From: Parerythrobacter lutipelagi
GTDB lineage: Bacteria > Pseudomonadota > Alphaproteobacteria > Sphingomonadales > Sphingomonadaceae
Direction of reading: 5' to 3'
Assembly (NCBI RefSeq): GCF_005434975.1
Contig: NZ_SKCJ01000002.1
Location: 496,001 to 560,000 of the forward strand
DNA: 64,000 nt
Position numbers and translations under genes: made by a program
Part shown: in pieces, positions 16,006 to 24,135 of the stretch
Position numbering within the stretch: position 1 is the first letter of the stretch
How the letters are laid out: every line of letters begins with the position of its first letter
The notes under the pieces: generated by a model
Database searches by the model: none
What the model was told of the DNA's origin: nothing
Seen by the model: only the letters and a program-made list of their open reading frames with translations

Positions 16006-17985
16006 ATGCCGGGTCGCACCGTCTTGGCCGCTCTGGCGGCGCTATCGACATTCGTCGTTTCGCCTGTCGCAGCACAGGACAGGCAGCCGTCCGCTTCGGA
16101 CGCACCGCAGCTGGAGCCTGCGCCCCCACTTATAACCACCGCGAACTTTGCGGCGCGTAGCGAGCTGAGCATGGCCCGGGTATCGCCCGACGGAAAGCAA
16201 ATCGCCGGCCTACTCGACCTGGAAGGCATTCCGACGGTGGTACTGTTCGATGCCGCAACCCGGCAACCGACCGGCAAATTCGGCACCGGCGAGAAATACG
16301 ATATCGAATGGCTGCGCTGGGCGGGCAATAGCAAGCTGCTCGTGAGCATATCGGAATCGGGCGATTTCTACGGTGACGAGGTGCTGTACACGCGCCTGCT
16401 GCTGGTCAATCTTGCCACGCTGGAAACGCACTATCTCGAGCCGCGCGGTTCGCGGCGTCGCGCTTCGGTCGTCGACGGGGACAATGTGATCCATGTCGAC
16501 GACGCCGGGCGATACGCGCTGGTCTCGATGCAGAAGGCAGTCAACGAATATCCGTCGGTTTTGCGGTTCGAGCTGAACGAGGACAAGTCGCCATCCACCG
16601 TGCAGCATCCGCGCCCCGGCGTGTGGACGTGGTATGCCGACAACACCGGTGTCGTTCGGGTCGGGACCGGCTGGTATCGCAATCGCCTCAGGGTCTATTA
16701 TCGCGCCAATGGTGATAAGGATCTCGAACTGGTCGCCAAATTCGAGGAAGACGACCCGATCGAACGCTTCTGGGATGTCGCGGCCATCATCGGCGGGTCT
16801 GATCAGGGCTACGTGCTTCGCAGCAACGATAACGGCCGCGTCGGCCTGCACCTGTTCGATTATGCCAAGGGCGAAATCGTCGAGACCATTTACGAGAATC
16901 CCGATTGGGATCTCGACTCCGTATCGATCCGAGATGGCAAACCTTACGCCGCCTATTACACCGACGATCGCGAGCGGGTGGTCTGGTTCGACGAGGATCG
17001 CAAGCGGATGCAGTCGATGCTCGATAGCGCAATGAAGGAAGAGCAGGTATGGATCAGCTCGTCCTCGGAAGACGGCTCGCGCATGCTGGTCTATGGCGGG
17101 GGAGAGAACGATCCGGGCGCGCTATACGTCTTCTCTCCCAACGCAAAGAAGCTCGACCAGTTTGCCGAATTGCGACCCGGGGTCGATTTCCGCCAGCTGG
17201 CGAGACCGATGGGCGTAACCTACCAGTCGCGCGACGGGAAAGACATTCGCGCCTACCTGACCCTGCCGCGCGGCCGCGAGGCAAAGGGCCTGCCGCTCAT
17301 CATCCTGCCGCATGGCGGCCCCTACGGGATCCGCGACAAGCTGGAATACAATGACGAAGTCCAGCTGCTTGCCAATCGCGGCTACGCCGTGTTGCAACCC
17401 AATTATCGCGGGTCGGGCGGCTATGGCGAGGCGTTCATGGAACTTGGCCGCGGGCAGATCGGCCGGCAGATGCAGGACGATCTGGACGATGCGATGGACT
17501 GGGCTATCGAGCAGGGCATCGCCGCAAAGGACAAGGTGTGCGTCGTCGGCGGGTCCTACGGCGGCTATGCCGCGCTATGGGCGGTGATCCGCAATCCGGA
17601 ACGCTATCGCTGCGCAGCGAGCTGGGCCGGGGTGACCGATTTCGACAGCCAGCTGAAATACGACCGGAATTTCTTTACCCGCAAGGCGGGGCGGCGCTGG
17701 CGCGAACGTGTCGAGGGCGGGGCCGATTTCGATCTCGACTCGATCTCGCCGGCAAGCAATGCGGCGCGCTTGACCCGCCCCATCCTTCTTGCCCACGGGG
17801 AAGACGACAGCGTCGTGCCCTTCAGCCAGTTCAAGAAGATGCGCGGCGCGCTGGAAAAGACCGACGCCGACGTCGAATACCTCGTGATCGAGGACGAAGG
17901 CCACAGCTTCACCAAGTGGCAGAACGAAAAGGCGTGGTACGACGCGCTCCTGGCATTCCTCGCTGAGCATAATCCGGCGAAGTAG
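16006..17985 (+). CDS. S9 family peptidase (acylaminoacyl-peptidase-like)
   Basis: A 659-residue exported serine peptidase of the prolyl oligopeptidase clan. A signal peptide (residues 1-24, ending VAAQ) is followed by a beta-propeller-like region (about 40-400) and an alpha/beta-hydrolase domain. The catalytic residues fit Ser517 in GGSYGGYAAL, Asp601 in HGEDDSVVP and His633 in EDEGHSFTK; the oxyanion segment LPHGGPYG is present. Such enzymes remove N-terminal or short peptides in the periplasm. AGGAGG lies about 14 bases upstream of ATG 16006. It stands alone before apaG. Confidence 0.92.
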   Translation: MPGRTVLAALAALSTFVVSPVAAQDRQPSASDAPQLEPAPPLITTANFAARSELSMARVSPDGKQIAGLLDLEGIPTVVLFDAATRQPTGKFGTGEKYDIEWLRWAGNSKLLVSISESGDFYGDEVLYTRLLLVNLATLETHYLEPRGSRRRASVVDGDNVIHVDDAGRYALVSMQKAVNEYPSVLRFELNEDKSPSTVQHPRPGVWTWYADNTGVVRVGTGWYRNRLRVYYRANGDKDLELVAKFEEDDPIERFWDVAAIIGGSDQGYVLRSNDNGRVGLHLFDYAKGEIVETIYENPDWDLDSVSIRDGKPYAAYYTDDRERVVWFDEDRKRMQSMLDSAMKEEQVWISSSSEDGSRMLVYGGGENDPGALYVFSPNAKKLDQFAELRPGVDFRQLARPMGVTYQSRDGKDIRAYLTLPRGREAKGLPLIILPHGGPYGIRDKLEYNDEVQLLANRGYAVLQPNYRGSGGYGEAFMELGRGQIGRQMQDDLDDAMDWAIEQGIAAKDKVCVVGGSYGGYAALWAVIRNPERYRCAASWAGVTDFDSQLKYDRNFFTRKAGRRWRERVEGGADFDLDSISPASNAARLTRPILLAHGEDDSVVPFSQFKKMRGALEKTDADVEYLVIEDEGHSFTKWQNEKAWYDALLAFLAEHNPAK

Positions 17986-18035
17986 GGCGTGCGGCAATTG
18001 CCCATTCAGCCGCGCATCGTTAACTTGTGCGAGTC

Positions 18036-18434
18036 ATGAAGGAACTTTTCCAGCATTCCGCCACCACGGGCGACGTAACTGTCCGGGTCGCCGTCAATTT
18101 TCTGCCCGAGCAGTCGCAGCCGGAATCCGGCAAGTGGTTCTGGGTCTATCACATCCGGATCGAAAATCGGTCGCGTGAAACGCTCAAGCTGCGCACGCGG
18201 CATTGGCGGATCACCGACGGGCGCGGGATGGTCAATCATGTCGATGGCGAAGGCGTGGTCGGCGAACACCCGGTCCTCAAACCGGGCGACAGCCACGACT
18301 ATGTCTCGGGCTGCCCGCTGACGACGCCGCATGGCTCGATGGAAGGCTTCTACACCTTCACCGACGAAGGCGGCGAACCATGGGAAGTGCGCATCCCCTA
18401 TTTCCCGCTCGCGGCACCTGCTGAAGCGGAGTAG
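18036..18434 (+). CDS. apaG: ApaG protein
   Basis: ApaG (132 residues) is a small fibronectin-III-like beta-sandwich protein once linked to Co/Mg efflux and diadenosine tetraphosphate metabolism; its molecular role remains unclear. Family motifs are VRVAVNFLPEQSQPESGKW, FWVYHIRIENRS, LRTRHWRITDG, and PVLKPGDSHDYVSG plus the terminal MEGFYTFTDE. ATG 18036 is used; a GTG nine bases earlier is possible. Its partners apaH and ksgA are not adjacent. Confidence 0.93.
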   Translation: MKELFQHSATTGDVTVRVAVNFLPEQSQPESGKWFWVYHIRIENRSRETLKLRTRHWRITDGRGMVNHVDGEGVVGEHPVLKPGDSHDYVSGCPLTTPHGSMEGFYTFTDEGGEPWEVRIPYFPLAAPAEAE

Positions 18435-18474
18435 GCTTGCTCTTGCTGCAATGCAGCACTAAACCGCCCCTCTC

Positions 18475-19266
18475 ATGAAGCGTACCCATCTGCCTTTGAA
18501 CGCCTTGCGCGTCTATGATGCCGCCGCGCGGCACCTCTCGTTCACCCGGGCGGCGGACGAGCTGGCGGTGACGCCTGCCGCTGTCGGCCAGCAGATTCGC
18601 GCGCTGGAGGATCATCTCGGCACGGTTCTGTTCCGCCGGACGAGCAAGGGGCTGGAGCTGACCGAGGAAGGTCTGGCGGGTCTCGATGCGCTGCGCGAAG
18701 GCTTCCTGAAATTCGAGGAAAGCGTGCAGTCGATGCAGGCCGGTCAAGCGTCCGACCGCTATACCATCGCTGCGCCGCGTGAATTTTATGCGCAATGGCT
18801 CGCGCCGCGTCTGGCCGATTTTCGCGCTGCCAACCCCGGCATCCGGTTCCAGCTGGTGGAGAACGAGAACGCCGACTTTACGGAAGCGAACTTGGATGTC
18901 GCGATCCGGCTGGTCGACGGGCCGGGCGAGCTGGAAGGGGTCGAACTCGCGCCCGCGCGCCGCGTGGTCGTCGCCAAGCAAGGCGCGCCCGACGAATGGA
19001 TCGACTGGCCCGGGGCGCCGCTACCCGAAGGCGCGCAGCCCACGGTGCAGGTCGGCAATGCCGGGCAGGCGCTGTCGAGCGCTGTTGCCGGGATGGGCAA
19101 GGCGATCCTGCCGTACCTGCTGGTCGAGGAATCGATCGAGGCCGGCAAGGTTGCCGTGCTGGAGGGGCCGGACGAAGGCCGCCGCGCCTACTGGCTCGTT
19201 GCCCCGTTGCCGCAATGGCGGCAGAAAAAGGTCAAGGCTCTGGTCGGCTTCCTCACCGAGGCCTGA
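18475..19266 (+). CDS. LysR family transcriptional regulator (GcvA-like)
   Basis: A 263-residue LysR regulator. The winged helix-turn-helix is at residues about 8-60, with the GcvA-type opening LNALRVYDAAARHLSFTRAA and the recognition-helix region VTPAAVGQQIRALEDHLG. The effector-binding domain follows but is shorter than the usual ~300-residue total. LysR genes usually regulate a divergent neighbour; here apaG and the regulator run in the same direction, so no target is evident. GcvA likeness is judged only from the DNA-binding part. Confidence 0.9.
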   Translation: MKRTHLPLNALRVYDAAARHLSFTRAADELAVTPAAVGQQIRALEDHLGTVLFRRTSKGLELTEEGLAGLDALREGFLKFEESVQSMQAGQASDRYTIAAPREFYAQWLAPRLADFRAANPGIRFQLVENENADFTEANLDVAIRLVDGPGELEGVELAPARRVVVAKQGAPDEWIDWPGAPLPEGAQPTVQVGNAGQALSSAVAGMGKAILPYLLVEESIEAGKVAVLEGPDEGRRAYWLVAPLPQWRQKKVKALVGFLTEA

Positions 19267-19295
19267 CGTCCCCCCAATCGCGGGCAATCAAGCCT

Positions 19296-20429
19296 TTATT
19301 CGCCTTCGACGCGGTCCTTGGCCGTGTCCTCCTCGAATTCCTGCATCACCTCGTCGGCGGCTTTCCTGTCGGCGGAATCGGCATCTTCTGCCTCGGCATT
19401 GTTCGTGCGGGCGGTGGCCGGGTCCAGGCACAGGCGGGCGAGGATCGGGCGGTGGTCCGATCCGACCGGGCCGAGCACCTCCATCTCGCGCAGCAGGAAC
19501 TCGTCGGTTACGAACAGATGGTCGAGCGGCCAGCCGAGCCAGGTCATGTCGGCGGGGAAGGTCGCGTAGGTTCCGCGTCCGATCCGCGGGTCGAGGAACT
19601 GGCCGGTCTGCATGAACAGCTCGGTCGTGCTGGACCAGGCGACATCGTTGAAATCGCCGATCGCGATTGCGGGCATCGGCAAATCGCGGGCGTGGCGCGC
19701 GGCAACCACCAGCTCGGCGTCGCGTTCTTCGGTGTCCTGCCCCGGCTGAGGGGGTCGCGGATGCAGCGCGATCATGCGGAAGTCGAGCCCGCCCGCGGTC
19801 ATAGTGCCGAACACCGAGGGGGTGTCCTTCTGCGCCAGATCGCGGATCGCCGCGTCACGCACCGGCATGCTGGTGTAGAACGCGATGCCGTATTTGTTGT
19901 CCAGCGGCCGCTCCAGCGCGGTGTCATACTTCGCGCGCACCGGCGCCATCGCGTCGAGCCACGCCTGATCGGTTTCCATCAGCAGCACCATGTCGGCGTC
20001 GATCCGCTCGATCAGCTCCAGCGTGCGCCCGTATTCGCGATTGTCCTGCAGCACGTTGAGCGAGAGGACGGAGAAACACGCGTCCCCGCCCTCCGTATCG
20101 GCGGCAAATTTGGCGACCGTGGTCGGCGCGAGCGGGGTGTAGGGATAGATGCGGTAGACCTGCCAGACGGTCAGCGCCGCCATCGCCAGCGGCAACGCCA
20201 GCCGCCAGGTTTTCCAGCTGCCCTCTTCCCCGCGATCGAACCGCAGGATCAGCAGCCCGAGAATGACCATCGCCGCGACCAGCTGGACACGGGGGAAATC
20301 CCACATGCGGATCCACCACTGGTTGAACTCTCCGGTCGACAACAGCACGCCCGCGGTCAGCACCAGCGCCAGCAAGCGCATGCCCCACACGGCGGCGGAT
20401 TTCAGCGTGGATTTCGTCTGCGATTGCAT
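19296..20429 (-). CDS. Membrane-anchored endonuclease/exonuclease/phosphatase family protein
   Basis: A 377-residue protein with three N-terminal hydrophobic segments (about residues 14-95) and an EEP-fold catalytic domain carrying the expected metal and catalytic residues: FSVLSLNV, LLMETD, AIGDFNDV and GSDHRPILA. The active site therefore faces the periplasm. Proteins of this type hydrolyse phosphodiesters in nucleic acids, lipids or inositides; the substrate is unknown. An acidic tail of about 35 residues ends the protein. ATG 20429 is chosen over GTG 20435 because AAGGGGAG sits five bases upstream. Its upstream region holds a long inverted repeat. Confidence 0.85.
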   Translation of the reverse strand: MQSQTKSTLKSAAVWGMRLLALVLTAGVLLSTGEFNQWWIRMWDFPRVQLVAAMVILGLLILRFDRGEEGSWKTWRLALPLAMAALTVWQVYRIYPYTPLAPTTVAKFAADTEGGDACFSVLSLNVLQDNREYGRTLELIERIDADMVLLMETDQAWLDAMAPVRAKYDTALERPLDNKYGIAFYTSMPVRDAAIRDLAQKDTPSVFGTMTAGGLDFRMIALHPRPPQPGQDTEERDAELVVAARHARDLPMPAIAIGDFNDVAWSSTTELFMQTGQFLDPRIGRGTYATFPADMTWLGWPLDHLFVTDEFLLREMEVLGPVGSDHRPILARLCLDPATARTNNAEAEDADSADRKAADEVMQEFEEDTAKDRVEGE

Positions 20430-20732
20430 GGTCACTCCCCTTGGGAGAGAGACGCACGAGGCGGCGAAAGGTTGCGTGTGTTGTTTGTTTGGGCCTCAAG
20501 CGCCGGCGTTCGCGTCCGCTCACTTGGCTTTCCTCGCTTTCGCGACCTGAAGGTCGCTTCGCTGCGGGCGGGCGGTCGCCCTTGCACTCGCCTGCGGCTC
20601 GCGTTTTAGCGCTGATCCGCCATCCTCTTGGTCGCGGCAGCCAGAGCGCGACTGCGCGACGGCCGGTAGGCCGAAGCCAAGCGGGCCGGACGGCCCGCGC
20701 CCGGCGCTTGAGGCCAAAACAAACAACCCCCC
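20430..20732. other. Intergenic region holding an inverted-repeat element
   Basis: The 303 bases between the membrane EEP gene and the helix-turn-helix gene (both minus strand) are almost filled by the inverted-repeat element described separately at 20480-20727. The remaining 50 bases next to the EEP gene carry its ribosome binding site (AAGGGGAG near 20435-20442 on the minus strand). No gene is supported. Confidence 0.6.
20480..20727. repeat. 248-bp element with 27-bp terminal inverted repeats
   Basis: The left arm (20480-20506, starting GTTGTTTGTTTGGGCCTC) and right arm (20701-20727, ending GAGGCCAAAACAAACAAC) are inverted copies matching at 26 of 27 positions. Inverted similarity continues inward (CTTGGCTTTC near 20523, GAAGCCAAG near 20673). 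The interior is GC-rich and full of short palindromes and has no convincing gene. It could be a dispersed repeat, a miniature transposable element or a large hairpin. No target duplication is obvious at the ends. Confidence 0.65.
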
Positions 20733-21422
20733 TCAAATCCCCCCGCCATCGCCGAAGTCTTCGGGCGGGGGCGCTTCGTCCCAGTCGTCTTCCAGCCCCT
20801 GCGCGCGGCGGCGGGTGATGACTTTCTGGCGCAGTTCTTCCAGCTTGGCATCGATGATCGCGCGGGCCTGCGCCGGGGTGGGGCGCGTGGCCTTGTACGC
20901 CTCGACCGCCTCGCGCGCGATGCTGTCATACACCGCATTGCCCGGCTGGAGCTTCTGCACCCCGTATTTCTGCGGCAGCCGGTGCTGGAGGAGGAAGCGC
21001 AGCAGATTGTTGTCCGGCTTGTCCCACGTGCCCAGCAGCACGCCCCCGCTGACGATGGGCGTGGCGGTGCCCTGTATCGCGCGTTCGAGCGCACAATCCT
21101 CCAGCCGCTGCACACCCCGCGCCAAAGCCGCATCCCACGCGGCAGCAAACTCCTCCGCCCCGGGTTTGTGGCGGAGCTTGTAAAGCGCCTCCAGACTGCG
21201 CCCGATCGACTTCGCCGCCTGCTTGACGATGCCGGTCGCGGCGAGGGTGGCGATGAACCGGCGCTGGAGATCAGGCGTGATCGAATTCCGCCGCGGCGCG
21301 GTGTGCAGATAGGGCGCAAAGCCGAGCAACGGATCGTCCTCCTCCGGCGGCGCGGAGACGTGGGCAACGGCGGAGGTGGCCTGGCGAGGCGTGGCTCTGG
21401 TGGGGGTGGGGTGGTCCGGCAT
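20733..21422 (-). CDS. Hypothetical helix-turn-helix protein, terminase-small-subunit-like N-terminus
   Basis: A 229-residue protein starting at ATG 21422 with GGGAG seven bases upstream. Residues about 45-100 (DLQRRFIATLAATGIVKQAA, then KSIGRSLEALYKLR and AAWDAALARG) resemble the helix-turn-helix of phage terminase small subunits and related DNA-binding proteins. The middle holds VSGGVLLGTWDKPDNNLLRF and the C-terminal third is charged and probably coiled, ending in an acidic PPPEDFGDGGG tail. No large terminase or other phage gene is near, so a domesticated phage gene or an unrelated regulator are both possible. Function unknown. Confidence 0.65.
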   Translation of the reverse strand: MPDHPTPTRATPRQATSAVAHVSAPPEEDDPLLGFAPYLHTAPRRNSITPDLQRRFIATLAATGIVKQAAKSIGRSLEALYKLRHKPGAEEFAAAWDAALARGVQRLEDCALERAIQGTATPIVSGGVLLGTWDKPDNNLLRFLLQHRLPQKYGVQKLQPGNAVYDSIAREAVEAYKATRPTPAQARAIIDAKLEELRQKVITRRRAQGLEDDWDEAPPPEDFGDGGGI

Positions 21423-21794
21423 GACCACTCCCAGAATGCACAAATCGCGCGTGTAGGAAAATGGTTTGTTACGAGCGCTGATCCGGTCGGCGATTAGCCG
21501 ACCGCAAGCGCGGAGTTCAAACCAAAGTCGCAGACGGACCAAGGCCGTCTGCGAGGTCGCCCGAGCTTCTGTTAAATAGCCAAGGGCCCCTCACGTCCTC
21601 CAATCGGCGATTAGGGGCGTTGATAAAAGAATCGAAAGAAGGCGAAGTCGAATATGGATACGTGCAGGATAAAGATTCTCATCGTATCGGAACGTAGATT
21701 CGGGTGGATGATGATCCTGCGCTCGGTCGAAGGCTACTAGATCGCTGGGGATAGCCAACGTTCAGAGGAGTCGGTTCTTCAGTTTATCTTTCCC
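21423..21794. other. Intergenic region with two tight hairpins
   Basis: This 372-base gap lies between two minus-strand genes. It contains two perfect hairpins: GGTCGGC-GATTA-GCCGACC at 21485-21503, and a ten-base stem with seven-base loop at 21528-21554. The ten bases CGGCGATTAG occur twice (21489-21498 and 21605-21614). The right half (about 21620-21790) is AT-richer, like the OLD-type gene that follows. No gene was recognised. Confidence 0.6.
21528..21554 (-). terminator. Hairpin downstream of the OLD-type gene
   Basis: TCGCAGACGG (21528-21537) pairs perfectly with CCGTCTGCGA (21545-21554) around a seven-base loop. Read on the minus strand it is followed by CTTTGGTTTG. It lies about 240 bases beyond the stop of the OLD-type gene and upstream of the helix-turn-helix gene, so it probably separates the two transcripts. 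The T-run is imperfect. Confidence 0.5.
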
Positions 21795-23531
21795 TCATGT
21801 AGGGAGATCGTTCGACTTGCGGATAAATTTGACGAGTGTTTCCACCCGTTCAGTCAGATCGAGCTCAGTCATGCTGAAGCCTGCGGCGACGCATTCCTTA
21901 GCGATGCGTATCTTATTGAAGCCGCTCGTCACCTCGTCTCCGTTGCGCTTTCGGTAGTTTAATGGCTTTCCAAATCGATTGCGCGATCCCGACAGTTTGA
22001 CTGCGCTGGGGTGCGCTTTCTGGATAGCCAATTCGCGGCTTTCGGCCGGGACGTAATTCTCTATCTCTCTACCCTTTGTAACCCAAGACAGGCCCCCGCT
22101 AGCTTCGATCTGTTCGCGAACTCTGATTTTCGTTCCACGGAGCTCTTGGTGCGCCGCACCCAAATCACTATCCATAACTATAGCGACGTGGCGGTTGATA
22201 GGCAAAAGAGAAATGAATTCTTCGACGTAAGAATCCTCGACGCTCAAATGACTTAGAAGTTTTCCACCGTAAAACATTATACTATAATCAATTCCTTCTT
22301 TTACGGCAGGGTCTAACGAAGATATCCAATAGTTTAAATACAAACGATCAGAAGGGCCTTCGACCCAGATAATGCAATTAGATTGCAGCAAGTCGCTTGC
22401 ACGATAACCTAGTTCGCGACATATCTCATGCCGGCGTTGACTTTTGATAAGGGGCTCGATTGTAGCCGCACCGCCGTCACTCCTTACGCCAAAAACTTTC
22501 GCCTCTGGTGTATCTATAACTGCGGGTGAATGAGTTGTGACGAAAAACTGCCCTTCGATTTCATCCCTCAAAAAAGACATGAGTTTTCTTTGATAAGCAG
22601 GGTGGAGATGAATTTCAGGCTCTTCTAATAGAATAGTCTTTCCTTCATTTAGTACTATAAGTGAAGCTAGCATGAAGAGCTCATGAACTCCCGAGCCTAA
22701 AGTTTCTATCGGTCTTTTGTACCCACCAATTTCCACATTGATGGTTGATCGGTCATGTGGGATGTCAATTGATATATCGTCGATGAGCGTAATATCTGCG
22801 ATGAAATTCTGGAGTTTCTCGAACGACTTCCGCTTTTGCTGTTGACCATACGTCGGGTTTGAAAACTCCACTAACTGATCGATAATGTGCGTGTCGTCGT
22901 TTCCAGCATTTTCATATTCATTTGAGAAAACGCTCAGCCGCGTCTTTATTTGTCGGAACGCAGGAACATAGACGGTCGAGATCTGGTCAACGTTACCAAC
23001 TAGCAGTCTGTTTAGGACGAAGTTCATCGCTTGTTGGGTGTTTAAGTGTCCAGCGCCAGAGATTCTTGCGAGGATCTCAAGATTTCTTGCATCGACATTT
23101 GCGGTGTCTGACATTTCTGCAAATGCGCGCTGGTTAGCATTTGTGGCTTGGCGCCTGACTGGTATCCCTATGTATTGTCCATCGCTTGTTGTTTTCGGGA
23201 AGCCTCTCACGGTGGCTCTGAAGGCCTCTTGTTGCGGGCCACTGGGCGCTGTAAACTTTGAGTCTATTGTCTCGTTGTCAATCGGGACGTAGATAATGAA
23301 CTTGTCAGGGTCGGTTTGACAAAACCGAGATCGGTTCTCCGCCGATAATTGAACCTTATCACCGCGCGTGTCGGCTAGTGATGGAGCGAGATAATCACGG
23401 ATGTAACGAAGTACGTTTGATTTTCCACTGTTGTTGGAGCCTACGAATATATTAATCTTTCCAAGGGGGGCGATAGTTTGCGGCTCTTCGCCGAAATTTC
23501 TAAAATGCGATATTTCAAAGCCATGGATCAT
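21795..23531 (-). CDS. OLD-family ATPase with TOPRIM nuclease domain, orphan
   Basis: A 578-residue protein. Residues 1-340 are an SMC/RecF-like ABC ATPase: Walker A GSNNSGKS (31-38), signature-like LGSGVHE (278-284), Walker B ILLEEPEIHLHP (300-311) and H-loop TTHSP (332-336). Residues about 385-500 form a TOPRIM domain with the acidic motifs VEGPSD (390-395) and MDSD (453-456). This is the architecture of OLD (overcoming lysogenization defect) nucleases, including the phage P2 protein and GajA of Gabija. There is no helicase gene next to it, so it is a stand-alone type by context. Base composition is visibly AT-richer than its neighbours (21 G/C in the 60 bases at 22261-22320), indicating recent acquisition. 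A phage-defence role is inference. Confidence 0.85.
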   Translation of the reverse strand: MIHGFEISHFRNFGEEPQTIAPLGKINIFVGSNNSGKSNVLRYIRDYLAPSLADTRGDKVQLSAENRSRFCQTDPDKFIIYVPIDNETIDSKFTAPSGPQQEAFRATVRGFPKTTSDGQYIGIPVRRQATNANQRAFAEMSDTANVDARNLEILARISGAGHLNTQQAMNFVLNRLLVGNVDQISTVYVPAFRQIKTRLSVFSNEYENAGNDDTHIIDQLVEFSNPTYGQQQKRKSFEKLQNFIADITLIDDISIDIPHDRSTINVEIGGYKRPIETLGSGVHELFMLASLIVLNEGKTILLEEPEIHLHPAYQRKLMSFLRDEIEGQFFVTTHSPAVIDTPEAKVFGVRSDGGAATIEPLIKSQRRHEICRELGYRASDLLQSNCIIWVEGPSDRLYLNYWISSLDPAVKEGIDYSIMFYGGKLLSHLSVEDSYVEEFISLLPINRHVAIVMDSDLGAAHQELRGTKIRVREQIEASGGLSWVTKGREIENYVPAESRELAIQKAHPSAVKLSGSRNRFGKPLNYRKRNGDEVTSGFNKIRIAKECVAAGFSMTELDLTERVETLVKFIRKSNDLPT

Positions 23532-24135
23532 GATCGACGTTATGCAAGCTTACGATCATGAGGGCAATATCATGATCGGTGCTGCATGCCGAAATGAATA
23601 AATATTCAGTCCGGATACTTAACTGTAAATGCAAGAAGGTCTCATGCGCGCAATGTTCACGGGTCGCTATCGAGACAGCGCCATCCGATAGGCGGTTCCG
23701 GAAATTGCGCTTAGTTTTCGCGGTTCCACCTAAATCCTTCCGAAGACATCCTTCCCTTGACCCCCCACCCGAATCCCCCTAAGCGCCCACCAACCGAAAC
23801 GGGGCTCTGTCCCCGCCACGGTCAATAGAGCTGAACATTGCCGGTTATGTCCCGGGGTCCAGTCGCAGTTGCGGCGTGGCTCTTTTCTATTGGGGCGGTT
23901 CCTTCGGGAGGCGCTTTGGGGCTGCCGTCAAAGTAACCCGGTGTTCGTGCCGGGTGGAGTGGGTCAGTTCGCGCATCGCAAGATGTCCGCTTTGCGGGCG
24001 TTCTTGTTTAGCTGGACCCCGGATCAAGTCCGGGGTGACGGCACGGGGCGCGACCAACTCTCTCCATCCGGTATCGTGGCGCCATCAACGCCCTGGTCCA
24101 TTCGGGCCGGGCACACGGTGAAGAGAAAGAATTCT
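23532..24135. other. Intergenic region upstream of the str operon
   Basis: These 604 bases separate the AT-rich nuclease gene from rpsL. The first 150 bases share the low GC of the nuclease gene and carry three copies of ATCATGA-type palindromic sequence (23526-23576), probably its promoter area. From about 23760 the composition returns to the genomic norm. A hairpin ACCCGG/CCGGGT lies at 23936-23955, and a palindromic repeat at 24011-24041 has an inverted partial match CGGGGTCCAG at 23851-23860. The rpsL promoter must be in the right half but no certain -35/-10 was identified. Confidence 0.55.
24011..24041. repeat. Palindromic repeat upstream of rpsL
   Basis: ACCCCGGA at 24015-24022 and TCCGGGGT at 24028-24035 are perfect inverted arms around TCAAG, within CTGGACCCCGGATCAAG and the following TCCGGGGTGACG. 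This resembles a very common short interspersed palindrome that I recall from alphaproteobacterial genomes. The reverse complement of its left end also occurs at 23851-23860, so a second degenerate copy or a 190-base composite element is possible. Confidence 0.6.

Noticed and set aside
18795-20609. A 604-codon plus-strand open frame spanning the LysR and EEP genes
   Set aside because: Its translation shows Arg/Gly/Ala bias without domains, and both overlapped genes have clear motifs.
21795-23531. Complete Gabija defence system
   Set aside because: The ATPase/TOPRIM layout and length resemble GajA, but no UvrD-like GajB helicase gene is adjacent on either side.
23869-24135. N-terminal extension of S12
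   Set aside because: S12 is universally about 123 residues; the extra frame runs over palindromic repeats and shows no conservation.
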